Positions 15,945 to 23,830 of a stretch of 64,000 nucleotides of DNA are shown here, piece after piece. The number at the start of each line of letters is the position of its first letter. Within the stretch, counting starts at the first letter, position 1. The stretch is from Streptomyces coffeae (GTDB lineage Bacteria > Actinomycetota > Actinomycetes > Streptomycetales > Streptomycetaceae). Position numbers and translations under genes: made by a program. The notes beneath the pieces were generated by a model. The model was not told the origin of the DNA. It did no database searches and was given only the letters and a program-made list of their open reading frames with translations. The stretch covers positions 165,794 through 229,793 of the forward strand of contig NZ_JAERRF010000012.1 of assembly GCF_016741875.1 (NCBI RefSeq), written 5' to 3'.

Positions 15945-18026
15945 ATGGGATTAGTGGCCACCGGCGGCAACGATGACATACCCCTCGCTCTCCTCATCGT
16001 CCTGACAGCCGCGATCCTGCTCGGCCCGGTCGCCTTCGGCCTCTCGGCAGCCTCTCGTCGCCTCCTGGGCATCAGGGTCGGTCCGCTGCGTGCTCTCGGC
16101 GCGGGCCTGGCGGGGGTGGCCGCCATGAGCGCCTGCGGACAGGCGATGGAACACAGTGGCAAGGACCTGGACGCGCTCTCCACCATGCAGATCCCTCTCG
16201 CGCTGTTCGCCGCGATGGCCACGCTGGTGATCCTGGAGGTCTTTCTCCCTTACGGCAGTTGGGCCAGACCGCTGCATGCGGTGCGCGGTTTCGGCGACCG
16301 GATGCGCCGGGCCCGCCGCTACTCCCGGATCAGCCGGATCTTCGTACGGCATGGCCTGGGCCGGCTGCTGCGCGGACGGGCCGGCTGGGACCGGGCGATG
16401 CAGCCCGGCCCGTACGGCGAGAAGTGCGCCCGGTCGGCGCGGCTGACGCTGGAGGAGTGCGGGGGCGCGCTCATCAAGCTCGGCCAGGTGCTCTCCACCC
16501 GGCGCGATCTGCTGCCCACACACTTCACCGACGAACTGCGCCGACTCCAGAGCGACGTACCACCGGCGCCCTGGCCGGAGGTGGAGGTGGTGCTCCGCGA
16601 GGAGCTGGGCAAGCCGGTCTCGGAGGTCTTCGAGTGGATCGAGCACAAGCCGCTGGCCGCCGCCTCCATCGCCCAGGTGCACCGCGCCCGGCTGCACGGC
16701 GGCCCCACGGTCGTGGTGAAAGTACAGCGCCCCGGCATCCGCGAGGTCGTCGAGCGGGACCTGGATATCGTGCTCACCGTCAGCCGCAGTCTGGAGAGCC
16801 GGGCCCGCTCCGCCCACGCTCTCGGCCTGCGCGAACTGGGGGACGCTTTCGCCGAGTCCGTGCGCGAGGAACTCGATTTCCGTATCGAGGCGCGCAATTC
16901 GGCCGCGGTGGCGAAGGCGACCGGCGGGCTCGAACTCGACGCGCCGGTCCGTATTCCGCAGGTGTACTACGCATTCACCTCGGCAAGGGTCCTGGTGCAG
17001 GAGTGGCTTGACGGAGTCACCTTCGACCGGGCCGGACCGGCCGCCGACCGGGCCGGCCTCGACCGTGAGAAGCTGGCCCGCACCGCCTTCGGTTCCATGC
17101 TCCACCAGATCCTGCAAGTGGGGGTCTTCCACGCCGATCCCCACCCGGGCAACATGCTGCTGCTGGCGGACGGGAGGATCGGACTGATCGACTTCGGTTC
17201 GGTCGGCCGCATCGACCCCTCGGTGCAGATCGCCATCCAGGAGCTGCTGGTGGCGGTGGATCGCGGTGACCCGGCCGGACTGCACGACACGCTGCTCAGC
17301 CTCCTCGGCACCCGGGCCACCACGCACGAGGAGCTGAACCCGGATCCGCTGCTGCTGGAGCGGGAGTTGGGTCGTTTCATGGCCCGGCATCTGGGCGTGA
17401 CCGCCCAGCCCGACACGGAGATGTTCACCGTGCTGTTCCGTATGTTCGCCCGGTTCCGACTCGCGGTGCCGCCCGAGGTCGCCGCGGTGTTCCGGGCCCT
17501 GGCCACCATCGAGGGCACCCTCACCCAGGTCGCTCCGGGCTTCAACCTCCTCGAGGAGGCACGGGGGTTCGCCCTCGGGCTGCGGGCGGACCGGCTGACG
17601 TACGGACCCTCGCCGGGGCACGGTGGCGCTGCTACCGGCGGCTTCGCTCCGTCATCCATGTCGTCCGTGCTGCACATCGCCGCCCAGGAAGTGATGTCGG
17701 TGCTGCCGATGCTGCGCCGACTGCCGCGGCGGGCCGAGCGCATCAGCGCCTCACTGGAGGAGGGCAGGCTGGGCGTACGGGTCAGGCTGCTCTCGGACGC
17801 ACGGGAGCGGCGGTTCGTCTCCGGTCTGATCCACCAGGTGACGGTCACCCTGCTGGCCACCTGCACCGGCCTGATGGGCGTGATGCTGGTGGTGTTCGGT
17901 ACCGGCAAGGGTCCCAGGGTGTCGCAGCAGCTGGAGCTGTACCCGCTGCTCGGCTACCACGTGCTCGCGGTGAGCGCGATCCTCATGCTCAGGGCCCTCT
18001 ACACCGCGATGCGCCGGCCCCTGTGA
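15945..18026 (+). CDS. AarF/UbiB (ABC1) family atypical kinase, membrane protein
   Basis: A 693-aa protein of the ABC1/UbiB family. Three hydrophobic segments lie in the first 110 residues and two more at the C-terminus (about 625-690), flanking the kinase-like core. Core motifs are the ABC1-specific GGALIKLGQVLSTRRDLLP, the ATP-binding substitute AAASIAQVHRARL, VVVKVQRPG, HADPHPGNML and the metal-binding LIDFGSVGRI. Family members are ATPases that support lipid or isoprenoid-quinone metabolism; the substrate here is unknown. Start ATG at 15945 follows GAGGGAG. The third codon is TTA (15951-15953), the rare leucine codon read only by the bldA tRNA, so translation is probably limited to later growth. 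A strong hairpin follows. Confidence 0.92.
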   Translation: MGLVATGGNDDIPLALLIVLTAAILLGPVAFGLSAASRRLLGIRVGPLRALGAGLAGVAAMSACGQAMEHSGKDLDALSTMQIPLALFAAMATLVILEVFLPYGSWARPLHAVRGFGDRMRRARRYSRISRIFVRHGLGRLLRGRAGWDRAMQPGPYGEKCARSARLTLEECGGALIKLGQVLSTRRDLLPTHFTDELRRLQSDVPPAPWPEVEVVLREELGKPVSEVFEWIEHKPLAAASIAQVHRARLHGGPTVVVKVQRPGIREVVERDLDIVLTVSRSLESRARSAHALGLRELGDAFAESVREELDFRIEARNSAAVAKATGGLELDAPVRIPQVYYAFTSARVLVQEWLDGVTFDRAGPAADRAGLDREKLARTAFGSMLHQILQVGVFHADPHPGNMLLLADGRIGLIDFGSVGRIDPSVQIAIQELLVAVDRGDPAGLHDTLLSLLGTRATTHEELNPDPLLLERELGRFMARHLGVTAQPDTEMFTVLFRMFARFRLAVPPEVAAVFRALATIEGTLTQVAPGFNLLEEARGFALGLRADRLTYGPSPGHGGAATGGFAPSSMSSVLHIAAQEVMSVLPMLRRLPRRAERISASLEEGRLGVRVRLLSDARERRFVSGLIHQVTVTLLATCTGLMGVMLVVFGTGKGPRVSQQLELYPLLGYHVLAVSAILMLRALYTAMRRPL

Positions 18027-18057
18027 CCGGCGCCCCATGCGGCTCCTCACCGAGCTT

Positions 18058-18105
18058 CGCCGCGCGGGCGGCCGAAGGCACCATCTTTCGGCCGCCCGCG
18101 CGGCG
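18058..18105 (+). terminator. Strong hairpin after the UbiB-like gene
   Basis: A perfect 19-bp GC-rich stem (18058-18076 with 18087-18105) and a 10-nt loop, starting 32 bp past the stop codon. Stem strength makes a terminator likely even without a T run. Confidence 0.75.
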
Positions 18106-18180
18106 ATCGGGAACGCGAAGGTGCAGCTTCCTGCACCGCCCATTGCCCTCGTACTCCAAGTGAGCTGATATGGAGTGGAA

Positions 18181-18220
18181 TTCAAGCGATTCCAGCTCTA
18201 CAGAGCTGGAATCGCTTGAA
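18181..18220. repeat. Perfect 40-bp palindrome
   Basis: Two 19-bp arms (18181-18199 and 18202-18220) are exact reverse complements around the dinucleotide AC. The sequence is about 47% GC, clearly lower than its surroundings. It lies 35 bp before the start of the HTH-only LysR-like gene. It could be an operator for that protein, a transcribed hairpin in its leader, or a recombination or methylation target. No T tract follows on either side. Confidence 0.8.
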
Positions 18221-18254
18221 CTCGCTTGTGTTTCACAGAGAGACAGGGGGAGTG

Positions 18255-18512
18255 ATGCACGAACGTGAGTTTCGGGCGTTTGTTTCCGTGGCCGAGATCG
18301 GGCGCATGGACCAGGCGGCGAGAGTGCTGGGGTATTCGCAACCTGCCATCAGCTACCAGATCAAGTGCCTGGAGCAGATACTGGGAACGAAACTCTTCAC
18401 TCGTGATTCCACCGGGGTGAGACTCACCAGGGAAGGCCGCATGATCCTTCCGTCCGCCCGGGCCGTACTCGCCCTGATCGAGAGCATGAAGGTTGTCTGC
18501 GCGCCGACGTGA
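18255..18512 (+). CDS. Orphan LysR-type DNA-binding domain protein
   Basis: An 85-aa protein that consists almost only of a LysR-type winged helix-turn-helix: REFRAFVSVAEIGRMDQAAR, then GYSQPAISYQIKCLEQ (recognition helix) and LFTRDSTGVRLTREGR. The linker helix follows, but the whole substrate-binding domain (about 200 aa in normal LysR proteins) is missing, and a stop comes right after. ATG at 18255 sits only 2 nt after GGGGGAG, so the in-frame GTG at 18228 is a possible alternative. The intact HTH suggests a ligand-independent DNA-binding protein rather than decay, but a truncation is possible. The 40-bp palindrome just upstream is a candidate target. Confidence 0.8.
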   Translation: MHEREFRAFVSVAEIGRMDQAARVLGYSQPAISYQIKCLEQILGTKLFTRDSTGVRLTREGRMILPSARAVLALIESMKVVCAPT

Positions 18513-18676
18513 CGGACCGGCTTCGGGGCCGTTCCCGGTGCGTGGCATTTCGAATCGGCAGCTTCCTGCCATATTCCTTGCGGTGAGCGGTGCCCGGCCC
18601 GGTACGTTTCCGTGAAATCTTCGATGCCCCTACGTGACCCTCGGCGACCACGGGCGCGGGGCGAGTGATGGCGGCG

Positions 18677-18702
18677 GCCACCGCTCCGGCCGGAGCGGTG
18701 GC
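18677..18702. repeat. Perfect 26-bp GC palindrome
   Basis: GCCACCGCTCCGG is followed directly by its exact reverse complement. It lies 165 bp after the LysR-like gene in an otherwise gene-free stretch (18513-18902) and may act as a terminator. Confidence 0.5.
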
Positions 18703-18902
18703 AAGGGTTCGAGCGGAGCCCACCAGCTGTGATGCGCGATGCGCGGCCGAGTCCCCACACCGACTGCGAACAGAGCGGCTTACATCCGCGCAACGCAGCA
18801 TTCAGTTCTTCTCATTGCAATCTCTCGAACGCGGAGCCCAAGTGGCTGCCCTCAGACCTTGTCTGTGGTGATTCCCCGGTGTTTAGGGCCGAGTTGAATT
18901 CG

Positions 18903-19061
18903 GTGACAGTGCCAGGAAGGGGAGAATTCGATGGTCAATCCGCTGAGGGCCAGCATTCCATCTGGCCCGTTTTCGCCGAGATTCCGGACGACTGGGAAGC
19001 GGTGCAGGGCGCGGCCGCCCGTCAGGAGTGCCGGGGACCGGTGGCATTGTTCGCGACGGGT
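18903..19061 (+). pseudogene. Degenerate MbtH-like gene
   Basis: The frame from 18924 reads EFDGQSAEGQHSIWPVFAEI then PDDWEAVQGAAARQEC. This matches the core signature of MbtH-like proteins (NxEGQxSLWPxFAxxPxGW, then a Gly/Ala-rich segment and a Cys), the small chaperones that activate NRPS adenylation domains. The usual N-terminus MxNPFDD is not in this frame; an ATG at 18931 that opens MVNP, preceded by AAGGGGAG, lies in a different frame. The conserved C-terminal segment (CxxYIxxxWxDxRP) is absent. The invariant Gly of PxGW is Asp. I read this as a decayed mbtH copy, fitting an NRPS cluster once linked to the Hpg operon. Confidence 0.65.
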
Positions 19062-19115
19062 CCGGGACCCGTCCCGCGGTGCGCACGTACGGTCCGGGGC
19101 ACCGGGCGCGGGTGC

Positions 19116-19529
19116 CTAGGCGATCCGGTGCTCCAGCCGCCGGGATTCAAGGACGTACGCCAGTGTGTTGAGGACCAGCATGGTCCCGGCGAGGACCGGC
19201 TGAATGGGTGGCACCCAGTCGCCGTCGACGAGGGCGGTGCCGGGGTAGAGGATCGCCGACAGCTGGGTGATCCAGTACAGCGACTCGGTCACCACGATCA
19301 CCTGGACCAGGGAGCGCGTCCAGACGCCTCGGTGCACCCACAGCAGATACAGGCCCAGCAGGCCGAGCGCGGCGCCCATGCTCATGGTCTGGGCGTTGTG
19401 GAACTTCGCGTGCGGAGGCCAGTTGGGGTTGTAGATGTGGGTATCGTTCCAGTCCGCGAGGTAGGCACCGGTCAGGGTGACCAGTGAGGTGAGGGTCAGC
19501 AGAACTTTTCCAGTGGTGATCCTGGGCAT
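19116..19529 (-). CDS. Small four-helix membrane protein
   Basis: A 137-aa protein with four hydrophobic segments (near residues 8-24, 48-66, 72-90 and 110-128) and a polar motif HAKFHNAQTMSMG after the first helix. I do not recognise a characterised function; it resembles short conserved actinobacterial membrane proteins of unknown role. Start ATG at 19529 follows GGAG. It lies downstream of the luciferase-like gene on the same strand (94-bp gap), and both are divergent from an HxlR regulator, so the pair is probably controlled by that protein. Confidence 0.8.
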   Translation of the reverse strand: MPRITTGKVLLTLTSLVTLTGAYLADWNDTHIYNPNWPPHAKFHNAQTMSMGAALGLLGLYLLWVHRGVWTRSLVQVIVVTESLYWITQLSAILYPGTALVDGDWVPPIQPVLAGTMLVLNTLAYVLESRRLEHRIA

Positions 19530-19623
19530 GGGGTTTCTCCGCGAGGTGTGAGTGGTGTGAAGGGAACGCGGGGCGGTTCTCCGCGGCACGCGCCGGTGTT
19601 TTCGGCGCGGGTGGGGAGAGCGG

Positions 19624-20112
19624 TCAGACCGCGGCGGACCCGGCGGTCGGTGCATGACCCGTGGCGTACCGGTAGGAAGCGGCGATGACCTTCTTGGCCA
19701 CTTCCAGTTCGGCTTCGTCGCGCGGCGCGTAGAACATCACGACATTGGCGCCACGGTCGTAGAGCGGGTGCTTCTCGCCCCACCCGGAGGCCAGGAATGC
19801 CGCGTGGTCGGCCGGATCCAGGGCCAGGTGCAGACTGCCATCGGCGTGCAGATGCACGAACTCCGCGTCCCCGCGTGGCAGGAACAGCCGGGCGCCGCCG
19901 GCCGGGGCGACATCGCTGAGGAACACCGCCCAGGTGCTGGGGACGGAGATCTCGCTGCGGCCCGGGGCGGTACCGGGGAGCGCGGTGGACATCCACTGCC
20001 GCAGCGCTTCCTTGATCTGCGCCGGGCTGGTCTGGGTGAGCTGGAGATGCGGGACCTCGGGCCCGGTCTCGGGCCGGTCACCCGCACGTACGGGCAGCGC
20101 CGGGAACATCAT
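19624..20112 (-). CDS. Luciferase-like domain protein (DUF5519 type)
   Basis: A 162-aa soluble protein with the pattern of the short luciferase-domain/DUF5519 family: an N-terminal RPETGPEVPHLQLTQ, a central FVHLHADGSLHLALDP and a C-terminal YAPRDEAELEVAKKVIAASY. These are annotated by a conserved domain only; they are not full light-emitting enzymes and no reaction is established to my knowledge. Start ATG at 20112 has GGAGG 7 nt upstream. It is divergent from an HxlR gene, with a palindrome between them. Confidence 0.82.
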   Translation of the reverse strand: MMFPALPVRAGDRPETGPEVPHLQLTQTSPAQIKEALRQWMSTALPGTAPGRSEISVPSTWAVFLSDVAPAGGARLFLPRGDAEFVHLHADGSLHLALDPADHAAFLASGWGEKHPLYDRGANVVMFYAPRDEAELEVAKKVIAASYRYATGHAPTAGSAAV

Positions 20113-20196
20113 CGTGGTGCCTCCTTCGGTGGAGCGGTCCGGCTCTCTGCCGGGCCGCTTGCTGACACCACCACGCTAGTATCCTTCGTATAGTGG

Positions 20197-20210
20197 TTTC
20201 CTTCAGGAAA
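20197..20210. promoter_or_regulatory. Palindromic operator candidate for the HxlR regulator
   Basis: TTTCCTTCAGGAAA is a perfect 6-bp inverted repeat with a 2-nt centre, inside an AT-richer stretch (20176-20210) that also holds TAGTATCC and GTATAG boxes. It lies between the divergent luciferase-like and HxlR genes, where HxlR proteins usually bind. Confidence 0.45.
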
Positions 20211-20231
20211 GTGCCCCCCTGCCCGCTGAGT

Positions 20232-20651
20232 ATGGAGAGGGCGGACGAGAGCGAAGGGAAAGATGCCGTGACCGACCCGGCGCGGGAGGCGTGCCCGATC
20301 AATCCGGTGGTGGAGCTGATCTTCAGCCGCTGGACCACCCCGATCCTGTGGGCCCTCGAACACCACGGGCGCTCGCGCTTCAACGAACTCCAGCGGCTCC
20401 TGCCGACGATCACCCCGAAGGTGCTCACCCAGCGCCTGCGCCAGCTGGAACGCGACGGCCTGATCATCCGCACGTACCACGCCGAGATCCCGCCGAGGGT
20501 CGAGTACACCATCAGCGACCTGGGCCGCACCCTCGTCCCCGTCTTCGATGTCATCGCCGACTGGTCCGACGCCCACCTGCCGCAGGTGGCCACCGCCCGT
20601 CAGGCCTATGACACGGCCCGCGCGGAGGAAGCGGCCTGGGCGGAGGGCTGA
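20232..20651 (+). CDS. HxlR family winged-helix regulator
   Basis: A 139-aa (from ATG 20232) regulator with the HxlR signature: CPINPVVELIFSRWTTPILW, then RFNELQRLLPTITPKVLTQR (recognition region) and a wing PPRVEYTISDLGRTL. The leading Cys in EACPINP is the residue that senses electrophiles or oxidants in some HxlR/HypR members. An in-frame GTG at 20193 is open, but it would place the palindrome inside the gene, so the later start is preferred. It likely controls the divergent luciferase-like gene. Its 3' end converges on the DUF3592 gene with a 40-bp gap. Confidence 0.88.
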   Translation: MERADESEGKDAVTDPAREACPINPVVELIFSRWTTPILWALEHHGRSRFNELQRLLPTITPKVLTQRLRQLERDGLIIRTYHAEIPPRVEYTISDLGRTLVPVFDVIADWSDAHLPQVATARQAYDTARAEEAAWAEG

Positions 20652-20691
20652 GGAGGACATCCGTTGCCGCTCGGCATGCTCTGGGCCAAGC

Positions 20692-21168
20692 TCAGAAGGC
20701 CATCATGAACAGCTTCACCGACAGGATCGCCACCCCCACCACCACGAAGAGCGCCCCGAACCCGATCGCGGACCAGTAGTGGCCGAGGCTCATGCCCTCG
20801 GACGGAAGCGTCGAGTGGGAGGGGTCCGCCGGGTCGTAGACCACCGCGACCCGGGTACCGGGGCGAACGGTCTTGTCGAGGGGGCGGGCCATGTTGCCCT
20901 TGGTTTCCCTGGGTTGGTTGTCGGCTGTGGTCCAGGCGACGACCGGGGCGTACACGGTGGTTCCCCGGCTTCGCAGCGTGGTCGTCGACTCCGAGCCGTG
21001 GCCGCTCAGCTGCCGGGATTCCAAGCGGCTCACCACACCCTCCGTCCTCACGCCCCGCTGGAGCAGACTCCGAACCTGCCGGAGGGCGAGGAACATCAGC
21101 AGGCAGAAGACGCCGCCGACCAGTATGAACACCGCTGACAGGATCCAAGGGACAACAGAAGGGGACAT
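20692..21168 (-). CDS. DUF3592-type membrane protein
   Basis: A 158-aa protein with a hydrophobic helix at each end (residues about 8-30 and 132-153) and a soluble beta-rich middle containing TEGVVSRLESRQ, APVVAWTTADNQ and the typical PGTRVAVVYDPADPSHS. This is the DUF3592 layout, of unknown function. Start ATG at 21168 gives a clean N-terminal helix; an upstream start would add a charged tail. It converges on the HxlR gene. Confidence 0.82.
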   Translation of the reverse strand: MSPSVVPWILSAVFILVGGVFCLLMFLALRQVRSLLQRGVRTEGVVSRLESRQLSGHGSESTTTLRSRGTTVYAPVVAWTTADNQPRETKGNMARPLDKTVRPGTRVAVVYDPADPSHSTLPSEGMSLGHYWSAIGFGALFVVVGVAILSVKLFMMAF

Positions 21169-21295
21169 GGCCCGGAGCCTATCGCCGGGCGGCCCCGGCT
21201 CCGGCTCCACGGAAACGCACCGCTTGTTCGCGGTGGGCACGCGTCATCGGCCGGCCCGGCACGGGAGTTGTCCATCCACGTGGCGCAAGCCGCTT

Positions 21296-21832
21296 TCATC
21301 CGGCCACGGTCTCCGCAAGGTACGCGATGCTCCCGACAGCCGTCCCATACCCGGGGACGGCAAGCAGCGGCCAGGGCACGGGGCGCGGCACGAGCACCCG
21401 CACATGGAAGCCGAAGTCCCGGTACTCTGGCATGCCTTCCGTGCCGGGCAGCACCATGAAGCGAGGCTGGATCGTGCAGAACAGCCACCAGTCCAGCACC
21501 AGCAGGTCGAAGAGGATGAGGGCCAGGAAGCAGATCGTGCCCAGCGCAAACGGCGGCCAGAAACCGAGCGCACCGTCCGAACGCCGGTGCAGCGCCCAGA
21601 CGCCGGCCACCGGCACGGCGATGAACGCCAGCAGGTTCACCGTGCCTGCTGCGGCCGCCGCTCGCTTGCCCCGCGCGCTCTGCGTGCCGTACCGCTCCTG
21701 TATCGCCTGTGGATAGTCCGCGACCAGAGCGTCGGGGGCCACCAGCAGTGAGCCGATGACGCTTCCGCTGAACAGTGTCACAAGAACCGTGGCGCAACCC
21801 AGGCTGATTCCCAGTAACTCCCAAACACTCAT
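21296..21832 (-). CDS. Membrane protein of unknown function, four helices
   Basis: A 178-aa protein with four transmembrane segments (about 8-30, 62-80, 92-115 and 143-165). A polar loop YPQAIQERYGTQSARGKRAA follows helix 1 and a short MPEYRDFGF loop precedes helix 4. I recognise no characterised family, although the pattern recurs in small conserved actinobacterial membrane proteins. Start ATG at 21832. An iron-box-like sequence lies 17 bp upstream of the start. Confidence 0.78.
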   Translation of the reverse strand: MSVWELLGISLGCATVLVTLFSGSVIGSLLVAPDALVADYPQAIQERYGTQSARGKRAAAAAGTVNLLAFIAVPVAGVWALHRRSDGALGFWPPFALGTICFLALILFDLLVLDWWLFCTIQPRFMVLPGTEGMPEYRDFGFHVRVLVPRPVPWPLLAVPGYGTAVGSIAYLAETVAG

Positions 21833-21848
21833 GGGTCGGAGGGTACAG

Positions 21849-21867
21849 CAAGGTTAGGGTCGCCTAA
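21849..21867 (-). promoter_or_regulatory. Iron-box-like site (DmdR/IdeR consensus, partial)
   Basis: CAAGGTTAGGGTCGCCTAA matches 14 of 19 positions of the IdeR/DmdR iron box (TTAGGTTAGGCTAACCTAA) and contains the inverted repeat GTTAGG/CCTAAC. It sits just upstream of the minus-strand membrane protein gene. The 215 bp from 21870 to 22084 contain no gene. Confidence 0.3.
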
Positions 21868-22084
21868 CTTGCCCCTCGAGGGTGGGCAGCGCGTCGGCGG
21901 CTTGTTGGCCTTGGGCGCTGAGGGCGGTGCTGCCGGTGGGGCGGTGGTCGCCCCGGCGGGTGCTGGAGGGCTCACCCGGGCTCAGTGGTTCTGGCCGAGT
22001 CCGGGGTCTTGCCGGGGAGCCCGTGGGGTGACTTCCGCTCGCGCGACCGGTCGAGGGCAGGGAGCCGCATGGCACGGCGGTGGC

Positions 22085-22738
22085 TCAGCCGGGCAGCAGC
22101 AGACCGACCGCCAGCGCCGCGACCACCACCGCGGAGGCCAGGGCGGTAACGGCCCGCCCCCGTGGGCCGGTCAGCGTTCTGCCCAGTGTGGCTCCACCCG
22201 CGGCCAGGAACAGCTGCCAGCTCACGGAGGCGGTGATCACGGCGGCCACGAAGGCCGCTTGGCCGGAGGGGCCGGTTCCGGTGCCCGTGCCTCCGGCGAG
22301 CACCAGCGCGGAGAAGTAGATGACCGCCCAGGGGTTCACCAACGTCAGGCCGAGGAAGGCGAGATAGGCCCGGACGGGGCGGCCCAGGACGTTCCGCTCC
22401 GGGCCGGGCGGGGCGTCCCGGTGCCGGTGGCGCCATGCCCGTACGGCGGTCCGTGAGGCCATGCCGAGCAGAATGACCGCGGCGAGTGCGCGCAACAGCC
22501 CCGCCACGGGGGCGACGGTCCGTGCGACCGCGGCGCCGCCGACCACCGCGACCAGGGCGTAGCAGCCGTCGGCGGTGCCCACCCCGAGGGCGGCCGCGGC
22601 GCCGACCCGGAACGACGTCCGGGCGGTCACGCTCACCAGGAGCACGGCCAGCGCACCGACCGGCATGGCCAGCGCATAGCCCGCCCACAGCCCTGGCAGA
22701 AACGACTCGGTCAGCAGCTCGGTCAGCGTCTGGGACAT
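22085..22738 (-). CDS. LysE/RhtB family amino acid exporter
   Basis: A 217-aa membrane protein with six predicted helices. It has the family's N-terminal pattern (GYALAMPVGALAVLLVSVTA replacing the usual PGP) and LGLTLVNPWAVIYFSAL in the second half. LysE proteins export basic or other amino acids. Start ATG at 22738 is preferred because the upstream extension is charged and would overlap the divergent gene's promoter. It is divergent from a LysR regulator with a 100-bp shared promoter region, the classic lysE-lysG arrangement, which suggests export controlled by an intracellular amino acid. Confidence 0.88.
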   Translation of the reverse strand: MSQTLTELLTESFLPGLWAGYALAMPVGALAVLLVSVTARTSFRVGAAAALGVGTADGCYALVAVVGGAAVARTVAPVAGLLRALAAVILLGMASRTAVRAWRHRHRDAPPGPERNVLGRPVRAYLAFLGLTLVNPWAVIYFSALVLAGGTGTGTGPSGQAAFVAAVITASVSWQLFLAAGGATLGRTLTGPRGRAVTALASAVVVAALAVGLLLPG

Positions 22739-22838
22739 GCCCTCAGCATCGGAGGCCGCCATTGTTCGGGTCCATCGAATGTTTTTGTACGGAACCGTGC
22801 GGCACCGCCGTACGATCCGCGCCACCTACGATCGCCGT

Positions 22839-23756
22839 ATGATCGACCCCCGGTTGCAGACTCTCCGTGTCCTGCACGAACAGGGCACCGTCACCGCCAC
22901 CGCCCAGGCGCTGCATCTGACTCCCTCCACGGTCTCCCAGCAACTGCGCCAACTCGCCGCGCGGCTCGGTGTGGAGCTGTTGGAGCCGGCGGGCCGCCGG
23001 GTACGGCTGACACCTGCGGCGCTGGCACTGCTCGGGCATGCGGACGCGCTGTTCGCGCGCTGGGAGGAGGCCCTCGCGGATCTGGCCGGGTATGCGGACG
23101 GGGTGGCCGGGCGGCTGCGGATGACGGGGGTGGCGACCGCCATCACGGGGGTGCTGGCACCGGCGGCGGAGCGGCTCGCCCGCGAAGTGCCGAGGCTGGA
23201 GGTGGAGATCGGAGAGGATCCGGGCGAGAACCGCTTCGATCTGCTGCTGGCGGGCCGGGCGGACATCGCCGTCGTGATCCCGACGCCGGGCGGCCCGCCG
23301 CCGGACGATGTGCGTTTCACCCAGCGGCCGGTTCTCCAGGAGCCGCAGGATCTGCTGGTGCCGGCCGGGCACCGGTTCGCCGCGCGGGCGGCGGACGGGG
23401 TGACGCTGGCGGCGGCCGGCGAGGAGTGCTGGATCCGCGCGGGCGATCCGGCCGATCAGCATCAACTGCTGCTGGCCGCCTGCGCGGCCGCCGGTTTCAC
23501 CCCACGATTGCGGCACAGCGCGGTGGAGTGGGCCGCGGTCGTGGCCCTGGTCGCCCATGACTGCGGAATCTGCCTGCTGCCGCGGTTGGCTCAGGTGCCG
23601 GACGGCTACCGGGACCGGGTCGTACGGGTGCCGCTGCGCGGAGAGCCCGTTCCGGTGCGGCGGTTCGTGGCGGTCGTACGGCGCGGCAGCGAGCACCGGC
23701 CCCCGATCGCCCGCGGGCTGACGGCGCTGCGCGCGGCCGCGGGCGCCATGCGGTAG
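22839..23756 (+). CDS. LysR family regulator divergent to the exporter
   Basis: A 305-aa full-length LysR protein. The HTH lies at residues about 4-62 (TATAQALHLTPSTVSQQLRQL), followed by a periplasmic-binding-like effector domain (about 90-295) with EIGEDPGENRFDLLLAGRAD and HDCGICLLPRLAQ. Start ATG at 22839 places the HTH at the usual distance from the N-terminus. It is divergent from the LysE exporter gene and so probably activates it when its effector accumulates. The shared 100-bp region contains CGTACGG-type repeats at 22788-22828 that could be its site. Confidence 0.9.
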   Translation: MIDPRLQTLRVLHEQGTVTATAQALHLTPSTVSQQLRQLAARLGVELLEPAGRRVRLTPAALALLGHADALFARWEEALADLAGYADGVAGRLRMTGVATAITGVLAPAAERLAREVPRLEVEIGEDPGENRFDLLLAGRADIAVVIPTPGGPPPDDVRFTQRPVLQEPQDLLVPAGHRFAARAADGVTLAAAGEECWIRAGDPADQHQLLLAACAAAGFTPRLRHSAVEWAAVVALVAHDCGICLLPRLAQVPDGYRDRVVRVPLRGEPVPVRRFVAVVRRGSEHRPPIARGLTALRAAAGAMR

Positions 23757-23830
23757 CCGGTGCCGGTGGCGACCGATCTCGAGGGCGCGCTGCCCGTTGC
23801 GGACGTCCCCTGCGCATAGGGTGCCGCTTT

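Noticed and set aside
18931..19119. 62-codon frame starting MVNPLRASIPS
   Set aside because: It has a good ribosome site and an MbtH-like first four residues, but the following sequence is Arg-rich nonsense while the neighbouring frame carries the MbtH core. I treat it as the start of the broken mbtH gene, not a separate gene.
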